From NCBI GenBank assembly GCA_905250125.1, contig CAJNOL010000905.1:1-64000 (forward strand): 64,000 bases of DNA, written 5' to 3'. Made by a program: the position numbers and the translations under genes. This stretch comes from Rotaria sordida. Taxonomy: Eukaryota; Rotifera; Eurotatoria; Philodinida; Philodinidae. The first letter of the stretch is position 1; each line of letters opens with the position of its first letter. A model generated the notes under the pieces. It was given only the letters and a program-made list of their open reading frames with translations, had not been told where the DNA came from and made no database searches. This document shows, in pieces, positions 1 to 10,993 of this stretch.

Positions 1-148
1 TTTAACCAAAACGAAGAAACTAATCATTATTCAAATATCTATAAAAAACTAAAAGCGTAGAAAATTTCGTCGAAATATTGATTTTCATGCAATTTCGGAA
101 ACAAATATGAAGAACAGTTAATAGTTGATTAAATCTTTATCATGTTGG

Positions 149-1046
149 TCATAGTTCGTGATTTATCAACAACTTTCTCTGTTTGTCATTGATTTTATTG
201 ATTAATTTTTTTAGTTTCTTCATCTGAATAACATGAATTCCATATCGTTGTAATGCATTCAATCGACTTCTAATCGTTGGCAAGGAAACACCTCTAGTCG
301 CATCTTGAACAACGTATGTTCTATAATTCAAATTGAAAGCATCAAAAGCTGTTGATGCTACACAATAATCTGTAGCCAATCCAACAACAAAAACTTGTTT
401 AACATTTCGTTCTTTCAACTTCTTGTGTAATTCAGAATTCTTAGTTCCATTATTATGAACAAATGCTGAATAATTGTCAACATCGGGATCAATGCCTTTT
501 CTTATATGAACAACTCTATTTGACGATGAAATAACATCGAGATCCTTATGTAATGCGGCATCTTCTGTTCCCTGTATGCAGTGTACAGGCCATAGAACTT
601 GCTTCGTTTTATATTTCGGACCGAGATATGTTACTTTATCGAACATTTTTATTGTTCGATTTTGATCACCTGCTAAATAATGTCTGCGAAAGTGAAGATT
701 TTCGAAAAATGATATATGATTCCATGGATGCCAATCCTGTGTGTAAACAATAACATCAAATGGAATGGTACGAATTAAATTATTTATAATAGGAACCACT
801 TCAGCACCGTCTTGGCCAGCAGGACCATTTGATAATGACAGATTTCCATTTATAAAACAATTTTGAACATCAACAACAATCAATGCATTGACAGGTCGTG
901 CCGACTTTTTAACTAGAAAAGCATAAAATTAATATTACATAGTTTTATTTTCTCTTCCTACCTTTCGATGTTTCTGCTACTCTTGAAATGATTATCATCT
1001 TTATTATTAGAATGGTAATAAACAAGAATAAATATAGTCGATCCAT
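149..1046 (-). CDS. Nicotinamidase / isochorismatase-family hydrolase with N-terminal signal or anchor (2 exons)
   Basis: Exons 962-1046 and 149-912 join in frame across a 49-bp GT-AG intron (913-961) to give 282 residues. Nicotinamidase converts nicotinamide to nicotinate in NAD salvage. Visible motifs, in order: catalytic Asp in VVDVQNCF (about residue 43), metal-site DWHPWNH (about 88-94), WPVHCIQGT (about 137), catalytic Lys in HIRKG (about 167) and nucleophilic Cys in TDYCVAST (about 212). This is the complete D-K-C triad. Exon 1 encodes a short hydrophobic leader (about residues 4-20), so the enzyme is probably secreted or membrane-anchored rather than cytosolic. The start was chosen because exon 1 supplies the leader and splices without a phase break; the single-exon reading would begin inside the first beta strand. 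The family is clear. Substrate (nicotinamide rather than another isochorismatase-type substrate) is inferred from the DWHP and WPVHC context. Confidence 0.88.
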
Positions 1047-2589
1047 ATCGAAAAAAAGTTTCGTCTAGTAAAAGACTTGAAAATTTTATCAATTGTCAGT
1101 GAAGATCGAAAAAAAAAGCGAAACATTTCTCATTAAACCGATACTCTGGAGTAGATGCGTCATATATCACATTTTTTACATTGATTAAGCAAGAAGGAAA
1201 TAGAATACAAAAATGTAGACATCTTCCAGTATCGTAGACATATTTATAAGAAAGAAAAAGTACTAAATATGATTACATAGGACGAAATGAGAGAAAGAGT
1301 AGTTAAAGAGATACTACTCATTCAGTTTTTATAAGCTGTAGGCAAAATATGCTCAATCAAAGAAAAAATTCGTTATTTTTATCACTACTTTTTAACGTCA
1401 TCAGAGATCAAAATGAATGTTTTCAATACCAGTTCGATTCGGTTCATTTTGAGTGTCCCTCGAAGTACGTCATTTTTATCTAAAATATGTTTTATTCAAA
1501 GCAAAAATCAACCAAGAATTCAAACAAACGAAAAATAATAAGAAATGATCGAATTTGCAAATTTCATCCCAGCTCCACCTTCCACATTTTTAGAACAGCT
1601 TCACTCAATAGGTCTAGACTCGAGCCTTCTAGATCTGATCTGCATCAGTATAAACAATCTTTTTTCTTCAGAAAATTCGACACATAGTGAACTATGATTT
1701 ATTATATTTCTCTCTTACAACATTCCTATGAGACAGGGTAATTATCAAAACTGTTATCAAATTTAAATGGATTTCTTTTAATAACTGTTTATTACAGATA
1801 TTAATTAAAAATTCCATCTAACAACAAATGCGATAAAACTACCGAATAGATTATGGCTGAACTTCTGTTCAAATCCAGATACACGATCTGACTATACGCA
1901 TACGTGCTGAGTACAAAGAGATCCATATCGTGATTAATCGCAGCGGTGTAATCAGGATTTTTAGACCAATAGGCAAACTTCTCTTATGTCAAAAAAAACG
2001 AATGGTCGAAATGGACAAGGTTTTTATTGATAGGCCAAAACTTATTTGAGCTAAGAAAGTACTAATAACACAAAAAAACATGCATAAGTTAATGTTAAGA
2101 ATTCTTCCAATATGTATCTGTGCAGCACAAATGGGCATTTTTCCTACAACCTACGTCATGTCACATCTTGGTTTTTTTCTTTATGTTTCCATATATAGGT
2201 CATTGACTGAACTCATGTTCAATCAAACTTACAGTTAAAATCAGGACTGCCAGGCCTTCTGAAAAGTCAAGAAAGGTTTTGAAATTTGAACATTTTCCCG
2301 GTTTTTTTTTCTAATTACTGCCGAATTCCAAACGTTTTTAGATGGTGGCTTGACTAGCGAAATTAATTACGACTATAATTCATTAATAGAATAGATCCTT
2401 TTCTTCCTTAATCTTTTATAGTTTTTGAGTTCTGTACCCACTAATGAATACTTTCATATATCAGTATCTGCATAATTTATGTATATGATTTGTTTCCGCA
2501 TATTTTTCGTAAACAGAGTTTTGGGCTTCGTAAAAGAATCCGACATTAGATGGTGTCTTTTGCTAGTTTTTTTTTGTATTAACTAACAA
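1047..2589. other. AT-rich stretch without a recognised gene
   Basis: Upstream flank of the nicotinamidase gene. Only short chance ORFs are present (for example 1487-1687) with no recognisable protein. No RNA gene or ordered repeat was seen. Confidence 0.5.
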
Positions 2590-3180
2590 TAGAAGGGCAT
2601 GTAACTGCGAACTAAGGAGATTGATCATAGTTGGATCAGATAAATGCTCTTATTCACAGAGTAATTAATTAAAAACATGAGCTTCCAATAGCATATACAG
2701 ACCGAGATATTTACAGTTTGTCATGTGCTCGCACTACGAAATTTCATCAACATTTAGTTTTCTTTTTTCGTCATGGTTGAATGACACATGACTATATACA
2801 TAAGAAGAAAAAAAATATCACACATATGTAAAAGCAATTTGACAGCAATTAAAGTTTTTCGTTTATTGCCCTTATAATTAACAAAATGTGGTCTTAGACT
2901 CCATAGAATTTTCTTTTCAATATGTGTGATATTATCTTTTCTCATGTAAATAGTCGTGCTCCATCCAACCATGACAAAAAAGGAAAACTAAGTGTTGATG
3001 AAATTTTGTAGTATGAGGACATAACAAACTATAAATATCTTGAAACTCGAATATTTCGGTATGTGTACACTATTGGCAGCTCATATATTTAATTAGTTAG
3101 TTTGACAGTGAGAGCATTTACTTGACCTGACTATAATCAATATTCTTAGCATACAGTACACGATCTTTCACTCTAACCTA
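2590..3180. repeat. Large imperfect foldback (inverted-repeat) element
   Basis: Two arms of roughly 230 bp face each other around a loop at about 2800-2950. Matching blocks include AATTTCATCAACA..TTAGTTTTC in the left arm (about 2741-2765) against its reverse complement at about 2984-3010, TGAGCT.CCAATAG (left about 2679) and TAAATGCTCT (left about 2641). The arms are diverged but collinear along their length. This is the shape of an old MITE-like element. No transposase is present and the ends are approximate. Confidence 0.7.
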
Positions 3181-4906
3181 TATAATGTTTGTATTGTCTT
3201 TCTTTACTATGAAATACTTTTGAAAGTAAAATATGAGTCGATAAACAAAAAAATAAAGTGAAACATTTTGTGCAAATATGTTAATATGATAGTTCTCGAT
3301 TTGCAAGAAGTTACTCTTTTTGATTTCGCGAAGAAAAAATTCTGATTGTGAAAGTAAGAATTTCTGACTTTCAAAATTTTTCATCTGGCAATCCTGGTTA
3401 AAATACCACAAGCGATTCTTTCTTTAATTATTTACAGAAAGAACAAGCAAAAAAGTACATGTGTGATTTAGACGGAAGGAAAAAAAAATAGAGTTACTAT
3501 CTAATTGAAAAATAAATAAATCATTCTGAAAATGTAAAATTTCAAGCCTATTTGCCCCTCCTTTGGCTACGCCACTAATTAATCTTATTTCTGATAAAAA
3601 TCATTCATTAAATCAGATTTTATCGCGATTATAGTACAAGAAGCAGTTTTTCGAAAATCGTCGAGAAATCATGTTTAAACGCTGATTTCAGTAATTGATT
3701 TGAGATATGACATAATTAGAGAAATATTCCAAGATTTATAAAATTTAGAGATAGGTAGATTTTCTACGGAGTTTTTTTTTAATATAATCAATAAAATTTG
3801 AAAAGGCAACGAACGGTTTAAATTCGGTATGAATGACACTACTGTGACATGAACGAGATTGAATTATTTTAAAAAACGATCATATTAAACTACTCGTTGA
3901 CATTGATGTATTTTCAAAACATATCTTAGTGATAATAGATAATTTTTCAATTAGAATCTTTTTCATCAAAGACTCAGTTTTATATGATTCTATCAACATC
4001 AGATTAATATAAAATTGAAAATTTCTCTTTTAGATTTTAATTTATAAATAAAAACAAATATGCAAAGTGTTTCTCTCAAAAAAAAAACTGAACTGACATC
4101 GATTTTTATATATGAATATTCTATTTAACTGTTTTCAAAGCTATTTCATCTATATAAAACTGTACGACACGTTATTTTTTTCGGTGTTCGTGTACAATGA
4201 TGTAAACATTTAATTTTTTTAATAAAAATATTCCTTAATTTAAATTAATAATAGGTCCTAAATCTAACAGTGAAAATAAAGTCTACATACATAAAATCAC
4301 ATAAATTATCGATATAATAGTGAAAAAAACTCGACTACGAAATCACGATTAATCACCAGTTTTTTTAACGATTTCGAGTACATGCGGAGGCTATAGAAAA
4401 TCAAAAATATCTTACCGTATGTTGCTGTTTGACTATTTAATAGTGATGAAAAGAGAATGACTTTATATGTCGTATGAAAGAAAAATAAACACAAAGACTA
4501 TTATAAACATTAATTGCGAATGTTTATGTATATCAAATCAGTGAGCCATATCGATTCTTTTTCTTCTCTCTTATTGTCTTTCTTTCTCTTTCATAATTAT
4601 TCATTTTATTTTTCTCTTTATCTTTCTTTGTTTCATCATAAATCGTGTATGGTAAGTTTTAATCTACCAAATAAATATTACTTTTTTTTTCATGTGAGAA
4701 GAATTATATATACTATCTAGTTATTATTTATAAAAAAAAAAGTAAAAAACATTAGCATATATGACCTTAAACTATCACAATATATGTTAATTCCTATTTA
4801 TCAGTCAAACTTTCAGAATATAATAACTAACAAGAATTAGATCTCAGATATGAATTTGAACCAAAATAATAATAATAATCTAGAGAATTAATTAAAAAAT
4901 TAGATA
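3181..4906. other. AT-rich stretch, no gene; one G-run MITE end
   Basis: No convincing coding region. At about 3543-3578 there is a stretch ending in CTTTGGCTACGCCACT, resembling one terminus of the CAGTGACGGAGCC-type short element seen complete at about 22712-22850 and 51993-52135. It is probably a solo or decayed end. Confidence 0.4.
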
Positions 4907-5345
4907 TTACTTATTTCTAAGAATTTTTCTTCTGAATGTTGTAGATTTAAAATTAAGTTCTTCAAAGAAAATCAATTCTTTAAATAATGCTAATGATTTT
5001 ACATTTTTATCTATAATATTCTCAAATATTTTTGAATTGTTCATTAATGTAATACCATATCTTTTTATCCGATTTGAACTTGTATTCATTCCATAAATAG
5101 GATATAGTATAGATGAGAATCTGAACTGAATAGAATTCACAATTTATATAGTAATGATGTTGTTTATGCTGAAAATCAGTTTGAAATTGATGAAATTTAT
5201 TCAAAATAACATCGTAAATCATCTTTAATCTAAACAACAAATTTAAAGTGGAAAATATTTAAATGATCTAGTGAAAATTTAATTAAATCTTGCCAATGTT
5301 CACCATCAATTACATGCATTTGATATTCAACAGTCATTGTTAAGA
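4907..5345 (-). pseudogene. F-box/LRR-like protein relic (C-terminal half)
   Basis: Reading the minus strand across frames gives segments of the same family as the larger relic at 24209-26560: VIDGEHWQDLIKF (about 5310), then FHQFQTDFQHKQHHYYINC (about 5165), then a YTISYLWNEYKF-like segment (about 5115), then frame-shifted C-terminal sequence to 4907. The shared signature is an I(D/N)G.(E/Q)W.(D/E).I block followed by a TDF..(K/E)(Q/E)HH(Y/W)Y block. At least one in-frame stop and two frame changes are needed, and the F-box end is absent. It is therefore a decayed partial copy. The family name rests on the F-box seen in the larger relic. Confidence 0.6.
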
Positions 5346-5800
5346 TTTTCAAAATTCATATTTTATCAATTTATGAAACTTTTCATGAGCAACAAGATAA
5401 TAGTATTGATGAATGAATCAAAAACTTTTGATTCTTTTTTTTTTTGTTAATTTTTTAAATATAATTGTAATATAATAATAATAGTTTAATTTTCGGTCAA
5501 GATCGACCATCGTCACAACACTTGTGTTGTTGTTGTTTTTCTAAATCATATATAATTAATGTACATTGTTGTAAAATATAGCTGCAATCGATAATAACAC
5601 CATTACTTTAACCACAACTATCTTGTTACTCATAAAAAATTTCATAAATTGATATGATAAAAAATCTATATTTTAATTTATTTGTAAATTCCGTATTTGT
5701 TTTAACAAATAATTCAAAGATTTGAAAAGTAGCATTTGATTAGTCTACAACTAATTGTGTTAAATAAAAAGCATATAAAGGGTGTAACAAAATCATTGTG
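5346..5800. other. AT-rich spacer, no gene seen
   Basis: No protein or RNA gene recognised. It ends at the left terminus of the inverted-repeat element that begins about 5801. Confidence 0.4.
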
Positions 5801-6503
5801 TTCCCCTCTAGAACTTAAAGTATAAATGATATCACAAAGTATTTTATACCAAATTAATGCTCATCAAAAATTGAATCTATAGACATGTCATTTATATATT
5901 TTTGATGAAAAAATTTTTTGAACTGAAATATCTTGATTTATATATCAATGGACGCAGTTTTTGACGGAGATGACGAATTTAATATTATTTTTGTTGAAAA
6001 ATATAATAAAAAAAAGCAAAAATTCCAATATACAAGTCTGTTTGAACATAAAAATGCCTTAGATTTTATAGTATCGGGTCTATAAAAGAAGTATCACGCC
6101 CGTACACCAACTTAAATTGCAAATGATAGAGTTCCCAATTTATTAGAAATATAAACTCCTCACAAGTGTACATTTATGAAAAAAAGTTTAGAAATTTGTA
6201 TGACCTTCTTCAATAGCTTTGAGCGCATCAAATCTTTTTCTCATTGAGTCAATTCATAAAATGTTTTTGTTTACAGTACATAGATTCAGTTTTTGATGAA
6301 AATTACGAATCTACTATTATTTTTTGTGAAAATATGTGCATGATGAAGAATGAAAATCATGATATACAAGTACATTTTGGCATTTAATTCAAGACATTTC
6401 AATAATTGATCTAATTACACTCTTAAATCCAGTTTTTGATGAGCATTAATTTGGTATAAAATACTTTGTGATATCATTTATATTTTTTAGTTCTAGAGGG
6501 AGA
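5801..6503. repeat. Non-autonomous element with about 75-bp terminal inverted repeats
   Basis: The left end (5801-5877) and right end (6427-6503) are near-perfect inverted copies. Shared blocks include CCCTCTAGAACT, AAATGATATCACAAAG and TTTTATACCAAATTAATGC. The interior has two diverged direct repeats of about 85 bp (about 5958-6040 and 6288-6372, both containing CAGTTTTTGA and ATACAAGT). No ORF is present. Just outside the right TIR, at 6511, a TGTGGG-type array begins. Confidence 0.8.
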
Positions 6504-6510
6504 CGCAAGA

Positions 6511-6623
6511 GTGTGGGTGACTGTGGGAGTGTGGTTGCGGATGTAGCTGCAAATGTGGGTGTGAATCCTCTCTACATCCACTCACAACTACACCCATACC
6601 TACGCGCACATCCACACCCACAT
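6511..6623. repeat. Telomere-like TGTGGG foldback array
   Basis: A G-rich half with degenerate TGTGGG units (6511-6571) is followed by a C-rich half (CATCCAC, CACCCA, CACACCCACA; 6578-6623). The order is G-rich then C-rich, as in all other copies in the window (9856, 13441, 17201, 28857, 38334, 38703, 42524, 47576, 50361, 51260). It lies directly beside the right TIR of the 5801-6503 element. Confidence 0.75.
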
Positions 6624-7838
6624 TTTTCAGAGTTTTTGATATTTTTTGTAGTAATTAAGGAGTTTCTGCAGAATGCGATAATTTTGTTTTGGAGAAGTGA
6701 GGTGTGGATCTGATAGAGCTCATCAAGTTCTATTTGGAGAGCTGAGTGTTTCAGTTGGCGAGCACTTTATTGCGACTCTATTCTGAAAAATGTCGAATCC
6801 TGACCTAAGATATTCTACGTCGGTATATCTTATTTTGAGTGATATTGTTTAATATAAAGGACTCAATAAGCTTTCTTTTCCATAAAAAATAAATGAGAAC
6901 TTGTTAGAAGTTCTCTCTTGGCATAATTAAAATTTAGTATTTTTTGTCTATACAAGATGGTCCATAAATAACTAAATGATAAATACATTCAATATTACCA
7001 GTTTACTTTAATCAAACGAGCTGGGTTTTTTTTTCTCATTATTAGAGTACTTTTCGAACTTTTTATTCACAAGAAAATCGGCAATGGATACGTTTTCGAA
7101 TTGGCACTATTGGTTGGAATAAAGAAATACATAAATGATCGAAAGTATCTCAACTGTTCTACACATTTGAAATTTTTAGCATATGTAACTTACTATTTTT
7201 GAAATTGTAGGTCAACGAGAGCAGTTCGATCTCGATTGCTTGAGTCAAAGAATTGTTTGTGAGATGATATCGACCATCTTTTGTTGAGATTAATTGAGGT
7301 GATTTCAATATCGATGTACTATATAAACATTTTCGTTCATCGTACCAAACAACTACTTGTGAATCGAAACGTTTGTCGTTGATGAGCAACTGCATTGATA
7401 CAGAACAATGTTGTAATTAAATGTACATTCAAAATAATTCGTATAGAGAATATCAGACTAATTGAGGGAATCCTATGGTTTAGGACGTTCAAGTTATGAA
7501 TTAAGTTGAAGTGACATCGATAGAATGACCGATACGACAAAAATTCATTCTAGTTGAATAATATTTTCTTGATTTATGGCGTTGGTCATAGCGAATATAG
7601 AACTCTTCTTGATAAATTAAATAGATGACAGTGTATTCATTCTCATCCTAGGAATATAATATGAGCCATCTGACGCTTATCTACTTTCGGTTGTTAACAC
7701 TGATCACAGTATTTCGTCTCATTTTATAGACGGCTACAAGTGGACATTGATCCACAAAGCATTGTGAAAAGAAAAAGACTCATTTAGGAACCCTACAAAA
7801 CTAAAGTTGTCTTCTAAATTAGTTGAGAAAATTGAAAA
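6624..7838. other. No recognised gene; possible unknown relic at 7159-7540 (-)
   Basis: Two overlapping minus-strand open stretches (7159-7395 and 7337-7540) in different frames could be parts of one decayed coding region, but I recognise no family in either. The remainder is AT-rich. Confidence 0.3.
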
Positions 7839-8909
7839 TCAATTTTTATTTCGAATACAAATAAGTGAAATAAGATAATATCGAACAGGATGATTAGGTA
7901 TCACAATATTCAATAATATTTGCCGATTCTTTCGCCACAATTCAGGATACGATAAGAATATAATAAATGGATAAAGTAATTGAACGATAAATGGCATTAA
8001 ATAGATGTAGTTCACTTGTTGTTCGACAAGAAAATATGGTAACCAAAATACATTGATTACTAATACCATGTTTAACGGCATCCACAAAATAAGATAGAGA
8101 AATGTTATCGATAATAATTGTAATGTCATCTTTCGATCACGTTGCCACTTGTAGACTTGTAATTTCATGGAGCGTTTTTGCAAGAGAACTCGTATAAAGA
8201 GTGATAAAGATCCAATTGGTATGATTACAAATGGTAATCCAACATTGACAATTGCTTCAATAGCAGGAAGTGTTACACCCTTATAATAACATGGCCAAAG
8301 ACAGAAACGTCGAGAATAATCGTATGTGCTTTGACAGGGATAGAAAACAATGGCTCCGATGTAGAAAAACAATGAATAGAGTGGAATTAAAATCATCGGA
8401 ATATAGTGGAAAACGAGTCGTTTTACTGGTGAATTAATGAGATATGTATGAAAAATAAGAATATGTCGTTCGATAGAAGCAAAAGCCATGATTAACAAAT
8501 TACTAACATTGATACTATAAAAAGAAATATTAGCATAGGAACAGAATAAATCCGATGGTGGCCAAATATATGAACGACGCCAATAATCTTCAAGAATTCC
8601 CAAAACATTTATATTGAAGATAAGACTTATTACTAACAAAAGAAGAATAGTATGATTAGACAATGATTGACGCAAACGTGAATTGAATATTAAGTGATAG
8701 ATGAGAAAGATTGCACAAAGACACGAAGGCACCTGAACAATAATAAAGATCATCAATTTGAGCCATGGCTCATTTTCCATCATTGGAGAGGATGCCATGT
8801 CATCTGTAGAAGTATTCATCACAGAACTATTTTGATGTGCTGCTAATTGTAAAGAATTGTCAAGAAAAAAATGTCCCTCTTCTAATGTGAAGATACAATT
8901 AGAGAGCAT
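7839..8909 (-). CDS. Rhodopsin-like 7TM G-protein-coupled receptor, single exon
   Basis: A 356-residue protein with an extracellular N-terminus carrying potential N-glycosylation sites (NSS, NTS) and seven hydrophobic segments at about 50-72, 86-106, 126-148, 167-190, 219-242, 262-288 and 302-322. Cys123 at the start of TM3 and Cys192 in the second extracellular loop can form the conserved disulfide. The DRY position reads ERH (147-149). TM6 has the WMP pattern. The TM7 NPxxY site is degenerate (LYPFI). The fold is class A-like of the divergent kind abundant in bdelloids; ligand unknown. The first Met gives a plausible N-terminus, but the Met at 31 or later could also serve. The ORF is intact, with no frameshift. 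Confidence 0.82.
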   Translation of the reverse strand: MLSNCIFTLEEGHFFLDNSLQLAAHQNSSVMNTSTDDMASSPMMENEPWLKLMIFIIVQVPSCLCAIFLIYHLIFNSRLRQSLSNHTILLLLVISLIFNINVLGILEDYWRRSYIWPPSDLFCSYANISFYSINVSNLLIMAFASIERHILIFHTYLINSPVKRLVFHYIPMILIPLYSLFFYIGAIVFYPCQSTYDYSRRFCLWPCYYKGVTLPAIEAIVNVGLPFVIIPIGSLSLFIRVLLQKRSMKLQVYKWQRDRKMTLQLLSITFLYLILWMPLNMVLVINVFWLPYFLVEQQVNYIYLMPFIVQLLYPFIIFLSYPELWRKNRQILLNIVIPNHPVRYYLISLICIRNKN

Positions 8910-9855
8910 GATGAATTCGATGACTGGGAAAAATCATATTTGTTCTTTTTTAATTCTTAATAAATGAGAAGTGCTAAACATCTGAAATATTGCAGATAAG
9001 AAAAAAATGAATTAGTGTTATTATGTTCTGCGTAGTTGTTCTGTTTTTCATCAAATAAATTATTTTGATGATTATCTGGACAAACTAACAGGGATGGATT
9101 TCTTATTACTTCTTACCGTGAAAACTCATCATTTTTCTCACCATCAAATTTTGTATTGAAAATATATTATCGCTCACAGGGAATAAAAGCATTTTTTCGA
9201 ATATCATTATGTTCTGATTGACTCGATTATGTCTTCGAAATAGAGAGAATATAATGACAAATTTTTGTTACTCACAGAAATACTAAAGATGATGGAAATA
9301 TATGCTTCCTAGATAGATTCATTTTCATTTATCGTTTTTTTTTTGCTGAGAGTGACATATTATATCAAGACTTCTCAAAATAAACAATAGTATTTGTTTT
9401 TCATAAGTTTCTATAGAGGACAAAAAAAAACACACACAAAGCATCGCTCATGAAATATGGGTTGCAAGAAATAGTTATTGATATAATAGTCGATCAAAGA
9501 GTATCATATTGCCATAATACAAAAAAAAAATGAGATTCAAAAGTTAAATTACAAACTATTTTTCAACACTTCAATTGATACATTATAAACATCACTATTC
9601 AATATTTTGAATGAATTACAAATATTCAAAAATAATCAAATCGCAAACATTTATTAATCATCATTGTCAAGTCAAATGTCATGTTTGGTTTATTCAGCTT
9701 TTGGTAAATAGTTATATTTAATATTATCATCAGTTTCAAGATGATTCGATTGGAATTTTTGGGGGTGAGAGTGTGCTAAAATATCATCATAATTAATATA
9801 TCCAGAAAAAATAAATAAATCCCGTAGAAAAAATAAGTCTCGGTAGCCCCTCATG
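8910..9855. other. AT-rich spacer, no firm gene
   Basis: A minus-strand open stretch (9690-9887) ends in a polar tail that could be a terminal exon, but no partner exon or family was found. A GGGGGTGAGAGTGTG stretch at about 9761 may belong to the telomere-like array that follows. Confidence 0.3.
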
Positions 9856-9930
9856 AATGTGGGCATTTGAAAAGACAAAAAATGCACCCAGATCCAGACC
9901 TAAACACCTACACCCACAGTTATACTCACC
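9856..9930. repeat. Telomere-like TGTGGG foldback array (degenerate)
   Basis: TGTGGGCATT (9858) is followed after a short spacer by CACCCAGATCC and CACCTACACCCACA up to about 9930. Same G-then-C order as the other copies. A plus-strand open stretch (9857-10294) runs through it and is probably accidental. Confidence 0.55.
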
Positions 9931-10291
9931 CTTTTTCTGTTCTCTTCGTCGCTTTCTTTATTTGTCGCTGTCCTATCGTATTCACTTCATCGAGTCGTTT
10001 CTATATTCGTGTTATCCTTACTACTGGTGTTATCTAAAATCACTAGCAGAATGTTTCTGCGTTTTTAGATCAAATTATCCGTTCAATGTTTTATTAGCTC
10101 ACACTTCACATATTTTCCCGAGCAATATGGAATTTTTGAAATATCTACAAAAAAAACAATATGTGATGTTCAAACAGAACGAATATCTAGTTGCTATCGT
10201 TGGTAGCTGGTTTCGATTTCCTGAATACAAAGGGTATGATCATAATGAAACTGCTTTTCATATTTTTTTTAAAAATTATTATGCTAAGAAT

Positions 10292-10664
10292 TAGGGATGC
10301 ATCAATTCCAATTCTTAGATTGGTTGGAATTGGTATTGGAATTGGTAGGAATATGGCTCGAGTTACCTAAAATTCGTATGGAATCCTAGACATTGGTATG
10401 GAAGCGGTCTGAAACTGGCTCGGATTCGCTTAAGCTGGCTACAATTCTTCTGGAATCCTAGGAATTGTAGGCGATTTGAGCCAGTTTAAGACCAATTCCT
10501 AGGATTCTATAAGAATTCTAGGTAACGACCGAATTCTAGTCAATTCTACGCAATTTCAGCCTAATTATAGCCAACTCCAGATAATATCATGCTGACTATA
10601 GACCAATTCTAACCAATTCCAATCAATTCCAGTTCCAATCCCTACCAATTCCATCAATTCCAAG
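10292..10664. repeat. AATTGG/CCAATT palindromic-word array element
   Basis: The left part carries repeated GGAATTGG words (about 10321-10350) and the right part their inverse, CCAATTC (about 10475-10660), so the sequence folds back on itself. The middle contains further variants such as CTAGGAATTGTAGG. There is no ORF. Its right side directly abuts the guanylate-kinase relic. The architecture resembles that of the GAGTACTC element at 25186-25792 and the AATCGATT element at 31655-32830, but the word is different. The superfamily is not proven. Confidence 0.6.
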
Positions 10665-10665
10665 C

Positions 10666-10887
10666 CAAGAATTTCTTTGAGCTTGTTGTAAGCAACATCG
10701 AACTGGTCATTTTCAATAATGTGATCATAAATGCTGGGTTCTTTAATGAATTACATTGATTCTTTAGCCTCTTATAAACGTTTTTCGATAATACTCTCTG
10801 TATCTATCTTTCAGTTGCATAGTCATTGCTCCAATACTGCATGACTCAGCGGATATTATTGTATTCCGGAAAATTATCTATAAAGAA
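10666..10887 (-). pseudogene. Guanylate kinase relic (C-terminal half)
   Basis: In one minus-strand frame, interrupted by in-frame stops, the translation follows the C-terminal half of GMP kinase: an AVLEQ block (family: HVLEQRL), then TESIIEKRL (family: TEESxxKRL), then EAKESM, then KEPSIYDHIIENDQFDVAY, then NKLKEIL. GMP kinase phosphorylates GMP to GDP. The order and spacing match the lid, then the (I/V)(I/V)xND motif, then the C-terminal helix. There are several stop codons, and the P-loop half is missing. The 3' side is cut by the AATTGG-array element at 10664. It is a dead fragment; whether it came from a retrocopy or a local duplication cannot be told. Confidence 0.75.
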
Positions 10888-10993
10888 AAGATGTTTGACA
10901 TTTATTATAGAATTTTTAAGCGAGAATGAAATAGCAAGTGAAAAACTATAGACAAAAAAGAATACAAGTTAATATGATTAGGTTTTCAAAAGA

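Noticed and set aside
9857-10294. Open reading of 145 codons on the plus strand
   Set aside because: It begins inside a telomere-like array, is Tyr/Phe/Ser-rich without motifs and has no splice partners.
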